Origin: Candidatus Delongbacteria bacterium
Lineage (GTDB): Bacteria; JAGOEH01
DNA length: 13,254 nucleotides
Assembly (NCBI GenBank): GCA_017997825.1
Contig: JAGOEH010000083.1
Span: forward strand, 1-13,254
Direction: 5' to 3'
Position numbers and translations under genes: made by a program. This document shows positions 1 through 6,926 of this stretch, piece by piece. Below the pieces are notes generated by a model. The model made no database searches. It had not been told where the DNA came from and saw only the letters and a program-made list of their open reading frames with translations. The stretch's first letter is position 1; each line of letters begins with the position of its first letter.

Positions 1-38
1 TAGATTCAAGAGCAGACAGGATGTATCCGTCGGCAATT

Positions 39-112
39 GCCCCCTTAGCTCACCTGGATAGAGCAACAGATTCCTAATCTGTAGGTAGTGGGTTCGAGTC
101 CCGCAGGGGGTA
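39..112 (+). tRNA. tRNA-Arg (anticodon CCT)
   Basis: Full cloverleaf, 74 nt. The acceptor stem pairs 39-45 with 105-111 (seven pairs, the first a G-T wobble), and the discriminator base is A112. The D arm has GCTC 48-51 pairing with GAGC 61-64 around a GG-containing loop. The anticodon stem is ACAGA 66-70 with TCTGT 78-82, and the seven-base loop TTCCTAA puts anticodon CCT at 73-75, which reads the arginine codon AGG. The T arm carries the conserved TTCGAGT loop. CCA is not encoded (TCC follows), so CCA would be added after transcription. The 3' end faces the glycan cluster. It is the only gene I accept on the plus strand. Confidence 0.96.
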
Positions 113-474
113 TCCAATGAATCCCAATAACTTACAGCTTCAAAGTCAACCCCAAAAAGACCACTTTTGTCAAGATTAACAGACTTGACAAAAAATGACG
201 ATTTCGCATCTATTGCAATATCAATTAATGTAATAACATCATTCTGATTTTTCCGGATTTTCCGGATATTTTATGGAAAGTGTGGAAATATCCAGGACCT
301 GTCACGAGAATGATGCCTGAATAGAATAATTGAGAATCAATTTTAACCCGGATAGAATTGAGGTTAAAAGTTGGTTTAGTCTTAAATGGATTCATGGAAA
401 ATTGGAATCGGTTTTTCCATCGGTCGGTTTGAAGTTCGTGCAGGATTATGCATCAATGGAGATGTCAGCGATTT
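113..474. other. Gene-free stretch with several inverted repeats
   Basis: This 362-base stretch lies between the tRNA end and the stop codon of the last minus-strand gene, so transcripts converge here. I see no credible gene. It holds four perfect inverted repeats: 165-174 with 184-193 (10 bp arms), 264-271 with 286-293 (8 bp), 341-348 with 362-369 (8 bp) and 394-401 with 413-420 (8 bp). None is followed by a clean U-tract on either strand, so none is a textbook intrinsic terminator, although the end of a long operon is expected here. A short tandem repeat of TTTTCCGGA lies at 248-265. Confidence 0.6.
165..193. repeat. 10-bp perfect inverted repeat downstream of the tRNA
   Basis: TTTTGTCAAG (165-174) and CTTGACAAAA (184-193) are exact reverse complements around a nine-base loop. 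The element could fold in transcripts from either strand or act as a protein-binding dyad. On the plus strand it is followed by AAAA and on the minus strand by GTGG, so the U-tract of an intrinsic terminator is missing. Its place between the converging tRNA and operon still makes a transcript-end or 3'-processing role possible. Confidence 0.5.
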
Positions 475-1386
475 TTATGGATAGAAAGTATAAGTCGGAC
501 GATGGGATGAAAAGTTCAAAGTCTTGTTGGATGTCGTTAATTTTTGTAAGTACTCCATATATTTTGTGACGATCTTGTCATCCTTTTTCTGATCAGCCAA
601 CCACCACCCCACATGAATGCAATAAATAAGCCAATAGGAGTATACGATATCCATATGAATCGGAAAACTGTGGATGGCTTTTTGGAAGAACGAAACACGC
701 TTGACAGCGGCTTCAAAGTTACTAATTGCGTTATAGAATGTCAAATCTGCAATCTGCCAGCCGACCAGGCAAGGAGCAAGACCTTCCGACCAATCAATAA
801 CAACATAGTCACCCTTGATCGGAATAATCTCACCCGGTTGAGGTTGCCCATATATTACACTATCGACACTGAGGAGTTCGGATAATTCATCTCCTAACGC
901 TTCAATCGATGACTGGCATGTGGAAAACCTTTTGTCGGTTGCGGCTCTGTCCAGAACAATTTGCAGCCATCTTTTCCAACTCCATTTCTTTTTACTTTTT
1001 ACCCTTGACGATAGTGGTCTTATGGCGGCAAGTTTGTTAAGATGGTCTGCGATGGCACAGTCCAACAATATTCGATCGGTTGATTCTCTATGATAAAAGG
1101 GAAGGACCAGGTAAGGTCTGGGATAGTCACCATGAGTCAGGATGTTGGGAACGTTGATCCGGCCGCGGAGTAACTTGATGGTGTTAATCTCACGGAGTAT
1201 TCCCCCGTGTCGATAATTTCCTCTCCCTTCAATCTTCAAAACGACATCAAGATCACGGCCTTCGACCCGGTAAACCTGATTGTTTTCACTATGAAGACGT
1301 GTTAGATGCAATGGGATATGTTCGGGAAAAATATTTCGAGCAAAGGATTCAACCATTTCCAAGGTGAGTGTATCTTGATGATTCAT
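475..1386 (-). CDS. APH/choline-kinase-fold protein with degenerate catalytic loop (probable pseudokinase)
   Basis: This 303-residue protein has the layout of the aminoglycoside phosphotransferase / choline kinase family. VVLKIE (48-53) supplies the ATP-binding Lys51, REIN (65-68) a candidate partner Glu66, PYLVLPF (91-97) the hinge strand, and VIDWSEG (196-202) the Mg-binding Asp198 of the 'DFG-like' motif followed by the family's usual W..ADL segment. The Brenner loop, normally HGDxxxxN, reads Y179-G180-Q181 with Glu186 in place of Asn. The catalytic Asp is therefore Gln and the Asn is Glu. I infer either loss of phosphotransfer or an unusual chemistry. The length is normal and no frameshift is visible, so the gene looks maintained. 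It is the last gene of the minus-strand run, 60 bases after the methyltransferase, with only a weak Shine-Dalgarno. The substrate is unknown; a sugar or amino-alcohol ligand of the glycan would fit. Confidence 0.8.
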   Translation of the reverse strand: MNHQDTLTLEMVESFARNIFPEHIPLHLTRLHSENNQVYRVEGRDLDVVLKIEGRGNYRHGGILREINTIKLLRGRINVPNILTHGDYPRPYLVLPFYHRESTDRILLDCAIADHLNKLAAIRPLSSRVKSKKKWSWKRWLQIVLDRAATDKRFSTCQSSIEALGDELSELLSVDSVIYGQPQPGEIIPIKGDYVVIDWSEGLAPCLVGWQIADLTFYNAISNFEAAVKRVSFFQKAIHSFPIHMDIVYSYWLIYCIHVGWWLADQKKDDKIVTKYMEYLQKLTTSNKTLNFSSHRPTYTFYP

Positions 1387-1446
1387 AAATTTTCAGGGAT
1401 AGAATTGATGAAATGATCAACTATCCGGATTATCCATCGTTTTGAT

Positions 1447-2301
1447 TTATTCCGGTTTGATGGCAGCAACATACATAATATCTCCTGTGGGAATGTAAAT
1501 ACGCATGGTGCGGATCAATTTGGTATCGTAGAAGTGTGGAATCAATCGTGGAAAGATGCGCTTGAGTTTATAAAAGAAAAATCCCATATTGACCGATTTT
1601 CCCTGGTTTTTAATTTTCATTATACGGCAGTTCAATTGATTTTGTAGGAGAAAGGAGATACTTTTAGTAGAAAAAAATGCCAGATGTTCGGGAGGTGTCA
1701 TAAATATCCAGTATCTTCGGGTTAACGATGCTGTTAGGCTTCCGATACTGGGAGTGGATATGAAAAGGAATCCGCCGGGTTTAAGATAAAGAAGCAATCG
1801 CCTACAAACGGTTAGGGGGTCCCAGAGATGTTCGATGACATCCCAGATTACCATTCCATCGAAGAATTCATGGGGAAAATCAATTTTTTCATACGAGCCG
1901 CTGCTGAAATGATCGGCGATATCCGGATTTAGATGACGGGCTTTCTCAATCGCATAGTCAGAAAAATCATGTCCCCATATTTCATAGATGGGTTTTGCAG
2001 CCTGGATGAAATCCCCCGAAGCACATCCGAAATCCAGCAGTTTCGGTTTGTTTCCACTCTCCGGGCGTAAATACCGATTGATGAAAGACAGTCTACGCCG
2101 GTTTTCTTTATATTGGTTCAAATCATCGGTGTATTTATTATTATCGAAATACAAATTTGAATATACTGCGGATAGTTCGGCTTCGGACGGTTTTTCATCC
2201 ACCTGGATAAATCCGCAGGTTGAACATTCATATAAAGTCGATTCGTTAACTCTATATTTGTAGGTTAAATTATTACTCATGCAAATCCGGCAATGCATCA
2301 T
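1447..2301 (-). CDS. Zinc-ribbon class I SAM-dependent methyltransferase
   Basis: This 284-residue protein starts with a zinc ribbon (Cys4, Cys7, Cys26, Cys29) followed by a Rossmann methyltransferase domain. LLDFGCASGDF (88-98) is the SAM-binding motif I glycine loop, HDFSDYAIEK (111-120) the acidic end of strand 2, DVIEHLWDP (154-162) the motif that often ends strand 4 in Methyltransf_11/23 enzymes, and LKPGGFLFISTP (173-184) the post-motif strand. Such zinc-ribbon methyltransferases are common in O-antigen, capsule and deoxysugar clusters, where they methylate sugars; the acceptor here cannot be read. The start is supported by an AGGA site six bases upstream of ATG that overlaps the TAG stop of the GT2 gene just before it. 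That eight-base gap suggests coupled translation. A second ATG directly follows the first. Confidence 0.9.
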   Translation of the reverse strand: MMHCRICMSNNLTYKYRVNESTLYECSTCGFIQVDEKPSEAELSAVYSNLYFDNNKYTDDLNQYKENRRRLSFINRYLRPESGNKPKLLDFGCASGDFIQAAKPIYEIWGHDFSDYAIEKARHLNPDIADHFSSGSYEKIDFPHEFFDGMVIWDVIEHLWDPLTVCRRLLLYLKPGGFLFISTPSIGSLTASLTRRYWIFMTPPEHLAFFSTKSISFLLQNQLNCRIMKIKNQGKSVNMGFFFYKLKRIFPRLIPHFYDTKLIRTMRIYIPTGDIMYVAAIKPE

Positions 2302-2309
2302 AAGTATTC

Positions 2310-3233
2310 CTATTTATTCCCTTCGGTTGGATCATGATACATCATTTCCTTCAGTAGTTTTTCAAAGTGGAGGTTTTTCCTCAGGCTGCTCAGCTGGTCC
2401 ACCACAAGCCCCATAAAGAAAATCAATGCCGATGTGACAAATGCCAATAAGGCGCCCAGAATAAGGCGGATATGATCCGGTGTCCATATAATCCCATATA
2501 GGATTTCATAAAGTGCGCCGGCAGCGAACACGAAAAAACTCACCGGCATAAAGACTTTCAACGGATTGAAGAGAAGGATTAAGCGAATGATAAGCAGAAT
2601 GGTATTGGAACCATGCTTGAATTGTTTGACCGTACTATTACCGATGCGTTTGTTCACTCTGATAGAGCGGTATCCAACATTAAAGCCAAGATTAATAAAA
2701 GCCACGGTTGATGTAGTGGTAAAAGAAAATCCATCGGGCATAAGGTGAAGGATGTTTAGAATTATACCTCGCCGGATGATGCGTAATCCTGAATTCAGGT
2801 CCGGTATTGTTCGCTCGGTCAGAAAATTTGCTGTCTTGGATAGAATCCATTTCCCCGGTTTTCTTAACCATTCCTGATGGGAGTCTTTTCCCCGTTCACC
2901 TACCAGCATATCGAAATTCCGGATATTGTTCATCAGTTGTTCCAGGTCTTCCGGATTGTGCTGGCCATCTGAATCATAAAAAGCGACCCATCGGGTATCG
3001 GAAAGAATAATCCCTGTTTTTAATGCCGCGCCATAGCCTTTGTTGATCGGATGGGTAATGACACGAATTCCCTCTATCTTGGCCAGTATCTCACCCGTTT
3101 TATCCGTTGAACCATCATTGATGACCACAATCCTCCAGTTGTTTTTCTCAGCATATGGAATTAATCCGCTTAGAGTCGCTTCGATTGCATTTTCTTCATT
3201 ATAGACCGGGATGATAACAGTCAAGCTGCTCAC
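2310..3233 (-). CDS. GT2 glycosyltransferase, DPM1/polyprenyl-phosphate type, with two C-terminal TM helices
   Basis: This 307-residue protein has a GT-A family 2 domain: SLTVIIPVYNEE (3-14), VVINDGSTDKT (36-46), NKGYGAALKTG (64-74) and the metal-binding DSD at 87-89 in FYDSDGQHNPED. Residues about 225-248 and 255-277 form two hydrophobic helices. This order resembles dolichyl/undecaprenyl-phosphate mannosyl- or glucosyltransferases (GtrB/DPM1-like), which move a sugar from a nucleotide donor to a polyprenyl phosphate at the inner face of the cytoplasmic membrane. A charged tail (RKNLHFEKLLKEMM, 285-298) would be cytosolic. The start codon is GTG, fixed by GGAGG six bases upstream. A two-codon ORF (ATG CAG TGA) lies between them and its stop overlaps the GTG. 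The donor sugar is not determinable. It probably supplies a lipid-linked sugar for the glycan assembled by its neighbours. Confidence 0.9.
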   Translation of the reverse strand: MSSLTVIIPVYNEENAIEATLSGLIPYAEKNNWRIVVINDGSTDKTGEILAKIEGIRVITHPINKGYGAALKTGIILSDTRWVAFYDSDGQHNPEDLEQLMNNIRNFDMLVGERGKDSHQEWLRKPGKWILSKTANFLTERTIPDLNSGLRIIRRGIILNILHLMPDGFSFTTTSTVAFINLGFNVGYRSIRVNKRIGNSTVKQFKHGSNTILLIIRLILLFNPLKVFMPVSFFVFAAGALYEILYGIIWTPDHIRLILGALLAFVTSALIFFMGLVVDQLSSLRKNLHFEKLLKEMMYHDPTEGNK

Positions 3234-3313
3234 TGCATACCTCCAAACGATTGAACGGTTTTAGCCGATCCATCTTTTACACCGTGACCGGTTAACTTTC
3301 ATCAGAGCAAACG

Positions 3314-4174
3314 TTATTGTACTATCAGCCTGGGAGTGTTTAATGTTTCCTCCAATTTATCAATATTCATAATGGAAAAATTGTCGACAAATGCCCGGGA
3401 ATTGCCTTTATGTGCTGCCTGGAGTTCCAGTTTCAGAAGCTTGATATCGCTGGTATAGATAAAGTCTCCAGTCAGCATCTGCCAATGGCCCTGGCCATCA
3501 TATAAAACATCCCCAGGCGGATTCATTTTTTTCCAGGTATGGCCGTCATGCGCCAATAAACAGAACGAAAACGTTACTCCAGCATCAGCTTTAACATCCA
3601 TATAAACCGTAACCCTGGAATCCGGTTTGACATGATCCGCTGGTATTGTTAGTAAACGGATTAAGCGGGTGATGGTATTTTTTTGTTCCGGTTCCAGACA
3701 GATCGAGAGGGATCCATTGGCTGAGAGATCTGAAATGCTCACTTTGCCGGATTTAAGCTCCCATATTTCTGCCGGAAATCCTCCCTTACAATTTTCAAAA
3801 GATCCCTCTTCGATCCAATTGTAGGTTGGTTCAACCTCGCTTAAATAATACACCTCACCGAATTCATCCTGGTGAAACAGTTCTCCTTTTTTTGTTTCTA
3901 TGTACTGGTGGAGAATTTCCAGGTCTTTTTGTAATGTGTAGTTAAAATTTGGATTCCGGAGCCATTCTCGATAGTATTTCCTTTTGTCGAGGGTGGATTG
4001 TGGATCGATGAAAGAGGGGCTTATTTGACCGGTAATGCTTTCAAAACGGATGAATGCTCCAAAACCCAACACGACGAATAACAGGACTAAAGGGAGATAG
4101 GTATTAAAATGCAGTTCAAATTTTTCCATAGATCTCAATCGCTCATTCTGATTTATCATAGGTTTGTCAATCAT
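3314..4174 (-). CDS. Membrane-anchored protein with CBM4/9-like jelly-roll domain, function unknown
   Basis: I do not recognise this 286-residue protein by family. One strongly hydrophobic segment (about 26-44, LPLVLLFVVLGFG inside it) follows a short polar N-terminus, so the bulk probably lies outside the cytoplasm. Residues about 60-115 are polar and probably helical, with a DEFGEVYYLSE patch. From about 118 the pattern is that of a galactose-binding-like/CBM4_9 sandwich: EEGSFEN (122-128) at the start and FVDNFSIM (262-269) at the end, with alternating strands between. Such domains bind glycans or pack against catalytic domains, but no catalytic motif is visible here. The first ATG has GGAGG only one base upstream, which is very tight. 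Met16 would be an alternative start and keeps the membrane segment. It lies 12 bases after the sulfotransferase stop, so translation is probably coupled. Confidence 0.75.
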   Translation of the reverse strand: MIDKPMINQNERLRSMEKFELHFNTYLPLVLLFVVLGFGAFIRFESITGQISPSFIDPQSTLDKRKYYREWLRNPNFNYTLQKDLEILHQYIETKKGELFHQDEFGEVYYLSEVEPTYNWIEEGSFENCKGGFPAEIWELKSGKVSISDLSANGSLSICLEPEQKNTITRLIRLLTIPADHVKPDSRVTVYMDVKADAGVTFSFCLLAHDGHTWKKMNPPGDVLYDGQGHWQMLTGDFIYTSDIKLLKLELQAAHKGNSRAFVDNFSIMNIDKLEETLNTPRLIVQ

Positions 4175-4186
4175 TCCTCCATCGCT

Positions 4187-5026
4187 CTAATCCTCTTCCA
4201 TCAGGCTATAGTTGAAAAAATCCAGGACATCATGATGCCTGCAAAAAACGGTGTTGATCATTTTGATCTCATCCCTGCCAAGGAAGCTTACTTTATCATG
4301 ATTGAGATTCATTATTCCCATTTTCTTTTTCAGGTAGTTGTAAGCCGATAATTGATCCGGGACCTGGATATCATTCAATTCCGGCACTAAATTTTTAATC
4401 TGTTTTGAGATATAGTATGGATTGTCGGTCAGCGATTCATAGGAAAGCTGGAGTGACTGATTCAGTTGCAGGATATTATTCATTTGATGGCGGAGACATT
4501 TGATTGCAAATTCAGCCGCTATGACCGGGTTATTCTTTTTTCGTTTGATCAGGCTTTGACATTGGGCATACGGATTCCGGTAAAGGATGATGAAGTAAGA
4601 GGGGGTAAAGTTTCGGCGAATTGATTGGGCTCGGATGATGTTGGGGGGGCTCTTTTCCAGTAATACCGGACATGTCTGATCCCAATATTTCATCCATTCC
4701 TTTTTGATCCTGTACCAATTGTATTCATACGATTCATCCCATCGTCGATCAACATCAAACATGATATTCCGTATGGTCGGTAATCCCTGACCCTCCAGGT
4801 ATCCAAAGGGATTATTCAGCGATACTGATTTTGATGTGGATATTAGTTCACTCAATAGAGTGGATCCGCAATAGGGTGGGGATAGAATAAATAAAAACTT
4901 GTGTTTCTTCTTCACGGATAGAATTCTTTTTAGTTGATTGTTCACAATAATCGGGCCATAATCGCCATATTTCAGCCTGGCGATCCGGACCAAATTCCAT
5001 ACCATTTCTCTCAGCCTGTAATCCAT
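4187..5026 (-). CDS. PAPS-dependent sulfotransferase
   Basis: This 279-residue protein has the sulfotransferase fold markers. The 5'-phosphosulfate-binding loop is FLFILSPPYCGSTLL (44-58), equivalent to the usual PxSGTTLL loop. LLEKSPPN (122-129) is typical of the family. The 3'-phosphate-binding element is FIILYRNPYAQCQS (145-158), with Arg150 and Ser158. LSYESLTDNP (194-203) matches the later YExL..dP motif. The enzyme would move sulfate from PAPS to a hydroxyl or amine, here most likely on a glycan, since neighbours are glycosyltransferases and methyltransferases. No signal peptide or membrane segment is seen, so it should act in the cytosol. The ATG at 5026 has only a weak ribosome site. 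Met8, preceded by GAGAGAA, is an alternative. It lies 51 bases after the FkbM gene and 12 before the membrane-anchored protein gene. Confidence 0.9.
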   Translation of the reverse strand: MDYRLREMVWNLVRIARLKYGDYGPIIVNNQLKRILSVKKKHKFLFILSPPYCGSTLLSELISTSKSVSLNNPFGYLEGQGLPTIRNIMFDVDRRWDESYEYNWYRIKKEWMKYWDQTCPVLLEKSPPNIIRAQSIRRNFTPSYFIILYRNPYAQCQSLIKRKKNNPVIAAEFAIKCLRHQMNNILQLNQSLQLSYESLTDNPYYISKQIKNLVPELNDIQVPDQLSAYNYLKKKMGIMNLNHDKVSFLGRDEIKMINTVFCRHHDVLDFFNYSLMEED

Positions 5027-5077
5027 ATTTGAGACTATTTACCTAAGCTTATGGTTAGAAGGTTAAAGGTAGACCAT

Positions 5078-5755
5078 TTATTGAATTGATGCGTTATCAT
5101 CCGAATAGTTGTGGAAGTTCGGGTGGAGATAGTAGCGTTCCCACGGGGCATCCTGATTGAACGGATTCTTTGCTGCCCGGAATCCATTGGATAGGAGTAG
5201 GTTGTGGCACTGGTCTCCTTCAATACTGATGGCCATGATCTGGTAGAGATTAAAGGGAAATACTTTCAGTACATCATATTCGGAACCCTCAACATCAAGG
5301 GCCAGGTAGTCGACGATCCGTGGCGCCTGGTAGGTGGCCAGCAAGTCAAACAGAGTGATGGATTGAATGGTTTTTTTCTTGAAGCCTTTCTCTTTCCATT
5401 GGACCCTCGGTGTCCTATACATCTGTTGATGACGTAGATCAAGGGCTTCAAGAGCGTCGATGATGCCACTTAATCCCGGATTTTCCGAGTCGGCAAAAAT
5501 TACAGGACCGTTTTTTCCAGACAGGCACAAATTAAGACATATGTTATTGGAACGATTGATGCTCAATGCTTTGTAAGGGATTCCGGGTTCCACCAGGATC
5601 CCGCTCCATCCTAGGGTAGTTTCCAGCAGATAGGTGCAACTGCCGGCAATACCATCCAATGCTCCGGCTTCCACATAAAATCCGTTTCGTTTACCCTGAT
5701 ATAAATCCATAACCCATAGGTCATTATGGGTTTTTTTATTATAAGACAGTGTCAT
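5078..5755 (-). CDS. FkbM-family methyltransferase (Methyltransf_21)
   Basis: This 225-residue protein carries the FkbM signature. GFYVEAGALDGIAGSCTYLL (25-44) corresponds to the SAM-binding VEIGAxDG..SNT segment, GWSGILVEP (49-57) to the conserved ribose-binding strand, and VDYLALDVEGSEYDVLKVF (148-166) to the late D.EGSE motif. FkbM-like enzymes O-methylate sugars or polyketides and are frequent in surface polysaccharide loci; the acceptor cannot be predicted. The start at 5755 keeps NDLWVMDL (11-18), which aligns with the family's usual N-terminal QDxWVxDL-like motif, so I prefer it over Met16 despite a poor Shine-Dalgarno. Codons 8-15 overlap a hairpin plus T-run that would be an intrinsic terminator on the opposite strand. 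The gene lies 36 bases after the preceding GT2. Confidence 0.92.
   Translation of the reverse strand: MTLSYNKKTHNDLWVMDLYQGKRNGFYVEAGALDGIAGSCTYLLETTLGWSGILVEPGIPYKALSINRSNNICLNLCLSGKNGPVIFADSENPGLSGIIDALEALDLRHQQMYRTPRVQWKEKGFKKKTIQSITLFDLLATYQAPRIVDYLALDVEGSEYDVLKVFPFNLYQIMAISIEGDQCHNLLLSNGFRAAKNPFNQDAPWERYYLHPNFHNYSDDNASIQ
5711..5737 (+). terminator. Intrinsic-terminator-like hairpin antisense to the FkbM gene
   Basis: AACCCATA (5711-5718) pairs perfectly with TATGGGTT (5725-5732) across a six-base loop (GGTCAT) and runs into TTTTTTT (5731-5737) on the plus strand. This is the shape of a rho-independent terminator, but it lies inside the first 50 bases of a minus-strand gene, with no plus-strand gene upstream. 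On the mRNA strand the same hairpin falls at about nucleotides 24-45 of the coding region. It could stop antisense RNA or affect translation, or it may be chance. Confidence 0.45.
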
Positions 5756-5791
5756 AATGGATTTGATCTCTCGTGGTTAGAATGTTTTGAT

Positions 5792-6856
5792 TCATCGTTT
5801 TAGTGGTTTTTCAAGTGGTATCAAGTTTTGATCCATTTTCAGCTTTAGGGTCACCTTTTTGATGTATTCAAGGAAATCCTGCTGGCACAAAGCATTTCCT
5901 TGTCGGTGGTATTTTCTATAGTAATACTGTAGAAAGATATAGGGATGGATAAGTAGATGACAGGCAATGAACCGCCATTTATTTCCTATTGAGATGGTCT
6001 GTTCCATTTGATAATGAAGTCGTTCGGTTTCCAATACGAAAAAATACCGGGTCAATCTCAGGGAATGGAGTGAGGGATTGATTTTTTCGGCAGTCTGGAG
6101 GGCGTGCCGGGCCATGCTGATAAATTTTCCGGAGGCTTTGGCTCTTTCCAGGTGCCGATCGGAAGTGGCCTGATTGGGATGCTGGCGCCAGCAGGCCAGG
6201 TAAGCCGGAATATGGATTGTGTCGGCCAGTAAGGTTGCCCTCATCATCCATTCATAATCGGCAATCGATCCGATATCTTCCGGGAACAGGCCGATGCGGG
6301 CGAACAGACTTCGCCGTATCATGATTTGGGTCAGTGAGGTATAGACGGTAATTCCGCTCAGATGGAGCAGTCCGTCATGAGGTGCTTTGCGGATATGAGG
6401 AATATCGATCATGGATCCGAAATACCGGATCATGAAAAAATCGTCCCATCGTTTCTGCTTGGAAGGCCGGCCGGTTTCATCGATGATCGATAGCTTGCAG
6501 TGGGCCAGATCGCATTCCGGATAGTGCTCCAGATAGTGGCTCATCGTTTCCAGCGCTTCCGGAGTCATCGAGTCGTCGCTGGTGGCGATATAGATATAGT
6601 TCCCTCTGGCCATCCGGATCAAGAGATTGAGATTGTTGTAAATACCGGTCAGATCGGATTGCCGGGCCATGATCCTGGAATCCAGCCGGCTCCAGTTTTC
6701 AAGGTATTCCCAGGCTCCGTCGGTCGAATGACTGTCCAGAATGATCAGTTCCCAATCGGTCACGCTCTGGTTGATGATCGATTGCATTCTCTCTTCCAGA
6801 TAGTTTCGGTTGTTCAGATTGGGCATCAGAATTGAAACCAGTGGGGTGTGGTTCAT
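5792..6856 (-). CDS. GT2 family glycosyltransferase (soluble)
   Basis: This 354-residue protein has an N-terminal GT-A family 2 domain: LVSILMPNLNNRNYLEE (6-22), WELIILDSHSTDG (35-47), the region around GIYNNLNLLIRMARGNYIYI (71-90), and the metal-binding DDS (94-96) in ATSDDSM. ADYEWMMRATLL (199-210) fits the conserved D.e...R motif that carries the acceptor base in this family. The C-terminal 110 residues look helical and basic, with no clear membrane helix, so the enzyme probably acts at the cytosolic membrane face. It would add one sugar to the growing glycan; donor and acceptor are unknown. GGGA lies about seven bases upstream of the ATG. The gene follows the GT-B gene by 70 bases and precedes the FkbM gene by 36. 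Confidence 0.92.
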   Translation of the reverse strand: MNHTPLVSILMPNLNNRNYLEERMQSIINQSVTDWELIILDSHSTDGAWEYLENWSRLDSRIMARQSDLTGIYNNLNLLIRMARGNYIYIATSDDSMTPEALETMSHYLEHYPECDLAHCKLSIIDETGRPSKQKRWDDFFMIRYFGSMIDIPHIRKAPHDGLLHLSGITVYTSLTQIMIRRSLFARIGLFPEDIGSIADYEWMMRATLLADTIHIPAYLACWRQHPNQATSDRHLERAKASGKFISMARHALQTAEKINPSLHSLRLTRYFFVLETERLHYQMEQTISIGNKWRFIACHLLIHPYIFLQYYYRKYHRQGNALCQQDFLEYIKKVTLKLKMDQNLIPLEKPLKR

Positions 6857-6926
6857 TTTATTCCCATTGAATCAGGCAAATCAAGGTTGGAATCCATTGA
6901 GCACTCTTTTTGGCAAAAGCGATTGG

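Noticed and set aside
185-214. Promoter-like TTGACA (185-190) with a TCTATT 18 bases on, plus strand
   Set aside because: TTGACA is part of the perfect inverted repeat, the -10 match is weak, and no plus-strand gene follows.
330-569. Plus-strand ORF of 79 codons overlapping the intergenic stretch and the end of the kinase-fold gene
   Set aside because: Its 3' part is antisense to the C-terminus of a convincing gene, it has no ribosome site, and its sequence shows no family pattern.
350-4925. GGATAGAATT recurring near 350, 1397 and 4916
   Set aside because: Only ten bases, one copy is inside a coding region, and flanks do not match; probably chance.
5035-5223. Minus-strand ORF of 62 codons spanning the gap after the FkbM gene
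   Set aside because: Mostly a shifted frame of the FkbM C-terminus; serine/threonine/arginine-rich with no motif. The FkbM frame is intact to its own stop.
6500-6835. Plus-strand ORF of 111 codons
   Set aside because: Antisense to the conserved N-terminal GT2 domain at 5792-6856; it reflects the codon pattern of the true gene.
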